A stretch of DNA of 9,609 bases from Bacteroidales bacterium UBA1208 (lineage in GTDB: Bacteria > Bacteroidota > Bacteroidia > Bacteroidales > P3), in the NCBI GenBank assembly GCA_002309955.1, contig DBXQ01000005.1, positions 1-9,609 on the forward strand. The letters run 5' to 3'. Position numbers and translations under genes: made by a program. Below, in pieces: positions 1-8,100 of the stretch (within the stretch, counting starts at the first letter, position 1; every line of letters begins with the position of its first letter). The notes below the pieces were generated by a model that had not been told where the DNA came from, made no database searches, and saw only the letters and a program-made list of their open reading frames with translations.

Positions 1-150
1 GAGGAACTCCGTCTGCTCCGTAAAGGGTACAGTCTGGCCAACGTGAGAAAACTCACGGGAACCTCCGTCAATACTCTCCGGAAAGTGTCCAAGATAGGTG
101 GAATCTCGGAGAGCAGGAAAAAGAGAATGGAAATGGAATTCAGTATATGA
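1..150 (+). CDS. C-terminal tail of a probable serine site-specific recombinase (partial, 5' end outside window)
   Basis: Frame 1 is open from the first base to a TGA at 148-150 and gives 49 residues. The stretch from about residue 3 to 31 (LRLLRKGYSLANVRKLTG, then TSVNTLRKV) reads as a helix-turn-helix. It has the 'kGyS...v.kltG.SvnTlrKv' pattern found at the C-terminus of resolvase/invertase-family serine recombinases, including Bacteroidales invertases of the Mpi type. After it comes a short basic tail rich in Lys, Arg and Glu. In that family this domain binds the crossover site, while the catalytic serine lies near the N-terminus, which is not in the window. A hairpin terminator about 110 bp downstream suggests the gene is transcribed separately from the operon that follows. 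Any other DNA-binding protein with a resolvase-type HTH would look the same from this fragment, so the recombinase call is an inference. Confidence 0.5.
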   Translation, partial: EELRLLRKGYSLANVRKLTGTSVNTLRKVSKIGGISESRKKRMEMEFSI

Positions 151-262
151 AAGAGACAACCGGATATCAAAATCTGAGACCTTATGGGTCGAGGTGATTT
201 TGGACAAAAATGATTGTCAGTGCTATAGAATATCAAGGGATAAGCTCCGCCCAGCTCCACAG

Positions 263-288
263 AAAGAGGCTCGTTATGAGCCTCTTTT
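263..288 (+). terminator. Rho-independent terminator after the recombinase gene
   Basis: AAAGAGGCTC (263-272) and GAGCCTCTTT (278-287) form a perfect 10-bp stem with a 5-nt loop (GTTAT). The 3' arm ends in four T's and is followed by T-rich sequence (ATTTG). The A run at the 5' foot would also allow termination on the opposite strand. It lies 113 nt after the stop of the upstream gene and before the operon promoter. Confidence 0.8.
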
Positions 289-336
289 ATTTGTATATAT
301 ATTCTTGATGGAATCCCCCTTTTTTGAGTAATCTTA

Positions 337-372
337 CTTTTTCCTGTTATTCGAGAAAAATAACTATCTTTG
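337..372 (+). promoter_or_regulatory. Probable Bacteroides-type promoter of the adhesin operon
   Basis: TATCTTTG at 365-372 matches exactly the -7 consensus TAnnTTTG known for the primary sigma factor of Bacteroides. The -33 position (about 338-345) is only T-rich (CTTTTTCC) and lacks a clean TTTG, so that half is weak. The start site would fall at about 377-380 and leave a leader of roughly 90 nt before the ATG at 469. No other TAnnTTTG occurs between the upstream terminator and the gene. Confidence 0.6.
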
Positions 373-468
373 CATTGTAGAAAGTAATGTAATTTGGCGA
401 GTGTTTTGTATTAGATACCTGTATTTGAATATTTTATTAGGATTATAGTATTTATTAATGTTTTTATT

Positions 469-2160
469 ATGAGAAGAAAAGTACTTTTTTTAGCAATGAT
501 TGCGGCTATAATGGTATGGCCGTTATCGGTTGGCGCGCAGGATAAGCCCTGTGAGCCCATCAATTTCCTGCCTTGGTGGGAGGACTTCCAAGCGTACCCC
601 CACAACACGACTCCCCCTACGGAGCCATTCTGTTGGCATTTCCAAGGGACGAACGAGCCTTCTATCGGTTCGTATAACATCAATGGGGGGTATTTGACCT
701 GTATCCTCGACCTGTACAGCACCGGTGAGACATGGGCTGTGTTGCAGAATCCTTTTGACACCACACTGCCAGTGAGCCATTTGCAGGTTACTTTCAGTGC
801 AGGAAAGTCACGCAACGATGCTTCGTTGAATTCGGATTTGATTATCGGTATCTGTAAGAATCCGACCAATCCGGTGGGCAATTTCACCCCGTTGGACACA
901 GTGCTGGCCATTCCCTATTGTTCGCCCGATACAATGGCTCGTTTCACTGTTGATTTCTCGGGATATACTGATACGGGCCGCTATTTCTGTTTTCTCACAA
1001 AGCCTCTTCTTTCGTCGGGAATCAATTTCTTGGCCATCGATAGTTTGGTGTTTAATTTCAATGATCACTGCATGACTCCCGAAGGTTTCATTGTGGATTA
1101 TGTGACAGACCACTCGGCCACGTTCAACTGGAGACAGTATAGTTCGGGACATTGCGATCTGGATTATAAACGTGTTTCCGACACGGCATGGACTACCATT
1201 CCGGTAACCGGACGCAGCTGCACCCCTACAATTTTCGCTCCTAACACTGCCTATATGGCTCGTGTGCGACAGGATTGCTCGCTTGCATCAAATGGCTATT
1301 CTGATTGGTCTGACACTGTCTATTTCACCACTGATACTGTCCGTTGCCGCATGCCGCAGGATTTGGTATCGACTGATATAGGCAATACCACTGCCACCTT
1401 CCAATGGAATACAAGCGGTTCTGCCACTTCATGGGAATTGCATCTGTTCAACAGCACATATGACCGTACTTTCACTGCCAACACGAACTCCTATACGGTG
1501 ACGGGTCTGCACCACGGCACGAACTATCGTGTGTGTGTGCGTTCCATGTGTGATGCTTCCAATACCTCTGAATGGACTGATACGATTATGATTACCACAA
1601 GTCAATGCTATCCTGTCAACAATGTGGTTGCCACTCCTGGTGTCCATGATGCCCAGATTAACTGGACAGCAGGAACCAATTCTACGGATGAATGGGAAGT
1701 GTATTATGGATTAGTGGGTTTTGAGATGGGGGATGAGATGGGTGTTCTTCCTGTTTCGGGTACCGCCCATGTGACTATCACAGGTCTCGATTCGGCCACT
1801 GCCTATACTGCCAAAGTCCGCACCTTGTGTGAAGAGGGTCGCACCAGCGAGTTTAAATCCGTCACATTTACTACTCTTCAGGGTTCTCAGCCGGAGGGTA
1901 TAGAGTCAGTGGATGATATGCAGGTGAAGATTTACCCCAATCCTGCCACTACTACTACTACCATTGCTGTCAGCGGAATTGAAGGCCGAGTCAATGTATC
2001 TGTCATCAGTGTTGATGGCCGCACATTGCAGACTTTCACTAACGACTGTCCGGCCGATTGCGAGATGGTTCTTGATGTGGATGGTCTTGCCGAAGGCACT
2101 TATATAGTCCGCATCTATAACGACAAGATCGACACCATCAGAAAATTCTATGTCCAATAA
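469..2160 (+). CDS. T9SS-exported surface protein with jelly-roll module and three Fn3 modules
   Basis: This gene encodes 563 residues and is complete. The ATG at 469 is chosen because a signal peptide follows at once (basic MRRK, hydrophobic core to about residue 20, likely cut VGA|Q at 23/24). Residues 31-200 form a beta-rich module that opens with LPWWEDFQ (34-41), has CW at 55-56 and closes with AIDSLVF (189-195); this is the cleaved-adhesin / choice-of-anchor-J pattern. Three Fn3 modules follow at about 201-288, 293-377 and 380-470. Residues 479-563 are a T9SS type A sorting domain: IYPNPA (488-493), a GRTL turn (517-520), GLAEGTYIVRI (539-549) and a final RKFYVQ. The mature protein should be secreted by the T9SS and anchored at the surface after removal of the sorting domain. 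No catalytic motif is visible, so binding or adhesion is inferred. The PNPA is followed by five Thr codons, four of them ACT (1948-1959). There is no terminator before the next gene, 22 bp away, so the two are very likely co-transcribed. Confidence 0.93.
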   Translation: MRRKVLFLAMIAAIMVWPLSVGAQDKPCEPINFLPWWEDFQAYPHNTTPPTEPFCWHFQGTNEPSIGSYNINGGYLTCILDLYSTGETWAVLQNPFDTTLPVSHLQVTFSAGKSRNDASLNSDLIIGICKNPTNPVGNFTPLDTVLAIPYCSPDTMARFTVDFSGYTDTGRYFCFLTKPLLSSGINFLAIDSLVFNFNDHCMTPEGFIVDYVTDHSATFNWRQYSSGHCDLDYKRVSDTAWTTIPVTGRSCTPTIFAPNTAYMARVRQDCSLASNGYSDWSDTVYFTTDTVRCRMPQDLVSTDIGNTTATFQWNTSGSATSWELHLFNSTYDRTFTANTNSYTVTGLHHGTNYRVCVRSMCDASNTSEWTDTIMITTSQCYPVNNVVATPGVHDAQINWTAGTNSTDEWEVYYGLVGFEMGDEMGVLPVSGTAHVTITGLDSATAYTAKVRTLCEEGRTSEFKSVTFTTLQGSQPEGIESVDDMQVKIYPNPATTTTTIAVSGIEGRVNVSVISVDGRTLQTFTNDCPADCEMVLDVDGLAEGTYIVRIYNDKIDTIRKFYVQ

Positions 2161-2182
2161 CGTTAATTAGAAAGAGATTATC

Positions 2183-5100
2183 ATGAATAATATTTTAAAA
2201 AGAATCATGTTGTTAGCAGCCGTGGTGCTGCCAATGGCGACATGGGGTCAATCCTATCAGTCGGTTCCCTATACCACCGGTTTTGAGGGGCTCTCCACTG
2301 GCGACCAACCCACAGGTTGGGTGGCATACGAGAGTGTCACCACCAGCCTTGCCACTTTCCCCTGTGCCTACAACTGGTCGGGCAATGCCCGCAACGGCAA
2401 TGTGTACTATGAATTTGAGTTCTCGTCGGGTTCGAGTGTCCGCACGCTGACGGCGGCGACCTGTGAGTTTGCCGACCCCAGCAATCTGATGGTGGATTTC
2501 TATGCCTCTACCATCGCTTCCTATGCACCTACACTGTTCGAGGTGGGTGTGATGGAGGACAGTGTCTTTGTCCCCGTGGATACGGTGACGCTGACCAATG
2601 CCGGTTCGTTCAGCTCGTCGTCCTACTATCACTACAGGGTGTATCTGGTTGAATACTCGGGTTCTGGTCACCGCATTGCTTTCCGTGCATATAAAAGCGG
2701 CACGGGACAGATGACCCTGTTCCTTGACGACCTGACCGTCTCCACTGCGCCCACCTGTGCCTATATGCCCGGCACCCCGAGCGCCACGGTCGATTCCAAC
2801 AGCGCCAACCTGACATGGGGTGCTCCCTCTGTATCGGCTGGCTACTTCATTTATATGAACAATGACAGCTCTTGGTACTATTCTTCTACCAACAGCTATT
2901 CCTTCAATGGCTTAAATCCTAATACAACCTACAGCGGTTATGTCTACAACACCTGCGACGGCACCGATACCAGCGAGGCTGTTCCCTTCAGTTTCCGCAC
3001 TGCCTGCGGCATGACTGTCCTGCCTTTGGTCGAGGATTTCGAGTATAGCAGCAGTTTCCCCGCTTGCTGGAATCTGACCGAGTCGACAGGCTCTTACCCT
3101 TATGTGAACTCCAGTTATGGACGCACTGGCCGCTGCATGTACATGTACGGTACCAGTATGTACCAGTCGTTTGCCACACCGCTTATCTATACCGACCTCA
3201 ATCTGCTGCAAATCAAATTCTGGGCAAGGAAATCCTCGTCCTACTACACTTCTGAACTTGCAGTGGGATACACCACCAGTCTTGATTCAGTGGCCAATGC
3301 AGTATATGTTGACACTATTCAGTTGAACACCGATTACACTGAGTATCTTTACCAGTTCGAGCATGCTCCCGCCTCCAACGGTTATATTATTATTCGTAAG
3401 GCCTCTTATTCCGGCGACTACAGTTCGATATATATCGACGACATCGAGGTGTCGTTGGCACCCACCTGTGTGGCCATGCCAGGTACTCCCGTGGTCGAGA
3501 ACGTCGATTCCAACAATGCTTCGCTCCGTTGGGATGCTGCATCGCATAGCAGTTACTATGCGCTGTATGTCGAGCAGGACAACTCTTGGTACAATAGCAC
3601 CGACACGGTATATACAATCACCGGTCTGTTGCCCAACACCTATTACTCTGGTCGCCTCTACAACATCTGCTCGGCAGGCGATACCAGCAACTGCACCTAC
3701 TTCAGTTTCCGCACTACCTGCGGTACCACCCATCTGCCCTTGGTTGAGGATTTCGACAGTTATGGTGGGGAGTTCCCCTCTTGCTGGCGCATCACCGAAT
3801 CCTCTGGCAGCTATCCCTCCGTCAACACCAGTGCCGGACGCAGCGGCTACGGACTATATCATTACAACTACAACACCCACATCTCCATCGCCTCGCCTCG
3901 TATCGAACAGCCCATCAACACTATCGAAACCAAATTTTGGGCTCGTGAATCCAGCAATACCGGTATGCGTGTGGCTGTTGGCTATGTCACCAATCTTGAC
4001 TCTGTGACCACCAATACCGTGTGGGTTGATACTTTCACTATGACCACCGCCTGGACTGAGTATACCGCTTCCTTCAGCCATCTCAATACTGAAGATACCG
4101 GATTTGTTGTCTACCGCAAACTTTCTGGTGGCTACAGCTATGTCTATATCGACGACATCACTATCCGCGAAGTTAACATGTGTGCCTATCCCGAGAATCT
4201 GGTCTCCACCGGCACCGCTTCAGGCCAGATGAGCCTGGCATGGACCGACACCCTTGGTACATCGTGGGAAGTAGTCTACGGCCCTGTTGGGTTCAATCCT
4301 GACACAGTTGTCAACAATACGGTTATTGTCACTGTCCCCTCGGCCACTATTACGGGTCTTCAGGATAACATTACCTACGACTTTTATGTCCGCACCCTCT
4401 GCTCGGGCGAGAGCAGCTATTGGCAGGGACCCTACACAGCCCGCCCCAATCTCTATGTGATGACTGCCAACACCAGCGACACCGTCTATATGTGTGGTGG
4501 AACCATTGTTGACAACGGTGGTTTAGATGGTAACTACGCCTACACCCAGAACTCCATTTTGGTGGTCTATCCCAACGATAACACCCAGACCGTTCGCATC
4601 CGTGGCAGCTACCACACCTATTCAACCTCTGCCACCTATGGCGAACTCACCCTTTACGAGGGAGTAGGCACTACTGGACGTGTACTGGGCACCTATACCG
4701 GTCAGGACACCCTCAATGTCGTCTCGCTCGAAGGTGCGGTGACCATTAAATTCACATCCAATGGCTATAGCGACTATTATACCTCTTCGGGCTACGAACT
4801 CTCTGTCAGCTGCGAGCCCCTTTCCTCCTGCAACCCCGTCTATGATGTCGAGGTGAGCAATGTTGCTGGATCCTCGGCCATTGTTAGTTGGGAATATGGC
4901 ACAGCCATCACTCCACAGGGCTTCACCATCACTGTCACCGACACCGCTTTGGCTTCTTCAACCTCATACACCGTGGCCGACACTGTTCGCAGCTACCAAA
5001 TTGCTGGCCTCACACAGACCACCACCTACTACGTCACCGTCACGGCTATCTGCTCCGCCACCGAAGTCAGTAACCCAGAAGGAACCCTCTTTACCACCAC

Positions 5101-8100
5101 ATGCTACGTCGGTGGCAATATTCAAATAGGCGAAGGCACCGCTAATGCAAGCTACTACCCCATCAACACCTACTACAATTACACTATCTGCCAGATTCTG
5201 TTTGACAACCTCGAGATGGCTGCTTTGACCGATACCATCTTTGGCATCAAATTCTATCAATCCGATGGACCTAACGATACCCGCAGTGTCGACATCTATC
5301 TTGACACCACTTCCCGAACTGCCCTCAACAGCAGCAGTGACTACATCGCCATGGACAGCACCAAGATGGTTTATTCAGGCAGTTATACTGTACATCAAGG
5401 ATGGAACACATTCACCTTTGCCTCTCCTTGGATTCGTCCCAATGTGAACACCAATCTTGTTCTCACCATTGACGACAACACAGGCTCCTACTCCAGTACC
5501 TCTAACTGGCAAGCCACCTCTGGTCAGGCAGGTCGTACAATCTACGCCTATGGTGACGGAACTAATTATAACCCCTCGTCAAATAGCCTTTCGCTCACTG
5601 CAACCTCCACTCGTCCCAATGTAATTTTCGTGGCTCCTTGTGGAGATGCCAGTTGTGTGCCTCCCAGTGTCACGGCAGCTGCAATAACCTCCAGCAGCGT
5701 CACGCTCAACTGGGTGCCTGGCCTCAACGAGACGGCTTGGATAGTAGAGTATCGTGCTGTTGTCGACACCACATGGACTGTGGCTGTGGCCAATACTTCC
5801 GCTAACACTTACACCATTACCGGTCTCTTTGCCAATACCTCCTATGCCTTCCGCGTGGGTAGCCTCTGCGCCACCACTACCGAAGTGCCTTACAGCTCGG
5901 TATCGGCTCGCACTGCTTGCGATGTGATGAGTCGCAGCACCCTGCCCTTGGTCGAGAATTTCGAGAGCTATTCCACTGGCGACATCCCCAACTGCTGGCG
6001 GGTGCCCATGGTTGGCAATAGCGGCTCCGGCAACTTCCCCTCGTGCTATAACTATTCCTACAATGCCTATAGTGGCAATATCTATTTCGAGATGGAAAGC
6101 AACAATGGTCAGACCGAGATTTTCACCCTTCCTGCCATCGACACCATCGACGGCCTTGAGGTCAGTTTCTATGCTGCAAGCAATAGCTCCAATGCCCCCA
6201 ATGCATTCGAATTGGGTGTCTGGGAGAACGATTCAGTCTTCGTGGTTCTCGATACCATCGAACTCGACTACTCGGGCTACTTCACATACAATCCCTATTA
6301 TTTGCGCATCCATTATAACGGCACCGGCAACCGTATCGCTTTCCGTGCCACTGGTAGCAGCTACACAGTCTTCCTCGACGACTTCTATATCCATGTTCCC
6401 AACCCCTGCGACTCTGTCACCAATGTCGTTTTCGACACTATCGGCATGTCGCGTCTCTCCATCTCTTGGACCGACACCGCTGCTCGTGGCAACTATACTG
6501 TCAAAATAGGCACAGTCAATAATCCCGCTTCGGCAATCTTCACCGGCACCACCACTGCTACCCATTACACCTTCACTGGTCTCACCGGTCTCACAAACTA
6601 TTATGTATGGGTCTATGCTAACTGCTCTGTCGGCATGAGCGACTACGCTACCGCCTCCGCCTCCACTTTGGGCTCCGACCCACATTACTTACCTTATCTT
6701 AACAACTTTGAAGATTCAACCAATGTCTTCTCCGTCTATCAGCGTTCTGGTTCTAACACTTGGTACACAGGTTCGGCTGTCAATCATGGAGGTAGCAGAA
6801 GCATGTATGTCACCAACGACAACGGTGTTTCCAACGCCTACACAATCACCGACCAGTCCATTTCCTTTGCCATGACCTACTTGCAAGTACCCTACGACAG
6901 CTCCTACGTTATCAGCTACGACTGGCGTTGCCAAGGCGAGGGCAGCTATGACCTTATGCGTATCGCCCTTGTCCCCGAGGAATACGACTTCTCCAATGCC
7001 TTCACAGCCATCAACCGCTACAGCAACACCCTGCCTACCGGCTGGATCCCCCTCGACGGTGGCAAGAAGAACCTGCGCAATACATGGCAGCATGAAGACA
7101 ACTCCGTCAACGTTCCCGCTGGCAACTACTATCTTACCATTGTGTGGACCAACGACAATCACTTTGGCTCCAACCCTGCTGCTGCCATCGACAATCTTTC
7201 ATTCGACCTTCTCACCTGTCCTGCTCCCGAGAACCTTGTTGCAACAGCCACCAATGCCCACACCATTGATGTCAGTTGGTCGGCTGGTGCAGCCACTTCA
7301 TGGATAGTGGAATACGGTGTTAGTGGTTTCACCTCAGGCATGGGTACCACCACCACGGCAACTACCACCTCCGTCACTCTCGCAGGTCTTGCCTCCACCA
7401 CATCCTACGACATCTATGTCCGACCCATTTGCAGCGGCAACGACACAGGCTTCATGGCCATGACCACCTGTCTCACTGGTTGCGACAGCGTCATTACTGA
7501 GTTCCCCTGGGTCGAGGACTTCGAAAATGGTATAGCTTGCTGGGATCAGTACTTCTCACGTGGCACGGTGGCTTGGACCACGGGTCGCGGTGGTAATGCC
7601 TACGGTGGTATGTCGGGTGCCGCTACCGGACAATACAATGCCCGTTTCACCTGCAACAGCTACAACAACTACACCACTTATCTCATCACCCCCGTACTCA
7701 ACATTGAAAGTGATGATGATGTCATGATGACTTTCTATCATGCACAGCCCGCTTGGGGCGCCGACCAAGACACACTTGCAGTCCTCTATCGCACCAGCCC
7801 CGACTCAGCATGGCACTATCTGGCTTCGTGGAACAATAATATCGACCATTGGCAGGTCGACACCATCATGCTGCCCAACACATGCTCCACCTATCAAGTG
7901 GCCTTCATGGCTCACTCTGGTTTCGGTTTGGGCATCCTGCTCGACAGCATCGTTGTCTACGGTTCCGAGACCTGCACTCGTCCCACTATTGCCAATGCCA
8001 ATGTCGGCTCTACTTCGGTGACTGTCACTTGGACAAGCCCCGCCAGCAGTTTCGATGTTGCCATCAAACCTTCCTCATCCAGCGCTTGGCCTGAACCCAC

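Larger units (their letters stand above)
151..468. other. Intergenic region between recombinase tail and adhesin operon
   Basis: This 318-bp stretch has no supportable gene. The open frame starting at 98 runs in a different frame across the recombinase end and straight through the terminator hairpin, and its product looks like no protein family I know. The region holds a terminator (263-288), then very AT-rich DNA with a T-rich block (about 320-343) and a Bacteroides-type -7 box at 365-372. A leader of about 90 nt follows to the ATG at 469. I looked for inverted repeats flanking the promoter that could make it invertible and found none of convincing length. Confidence 0.7.

Noticed and set aside
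98..331. A 77-codon plus-strand open frame over the recombinase end and intergenic DNA
   Set aside because: It overlaps the recombinase tail in another frame, runs through a clear terminator hairpin, and its product looks random with no leader or domain.
289..468. Invertible promoter flanked by inverted repeats
   Set aside because: Only very short complementary stretches (such as CTTT/AAAG around 368-384) were found; none is long enough for an invertase site.
1948..1962. ACT trinucleotide run as a phase-variable microsatellite
   Set aside because: Only four perfect units, and a trinucleotide slip would stay in frame; it just adds or removes a Thr after the PNPA motif.
3363..4007. A long plus-strand open frame (214 codons) and many minus-strand frames inside the large gene
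   Set aside because: These are shadows caused by the regular Thr/Ser/Tyr-rich composition; they lie wholly inside a convincing modular protein in the main frame.
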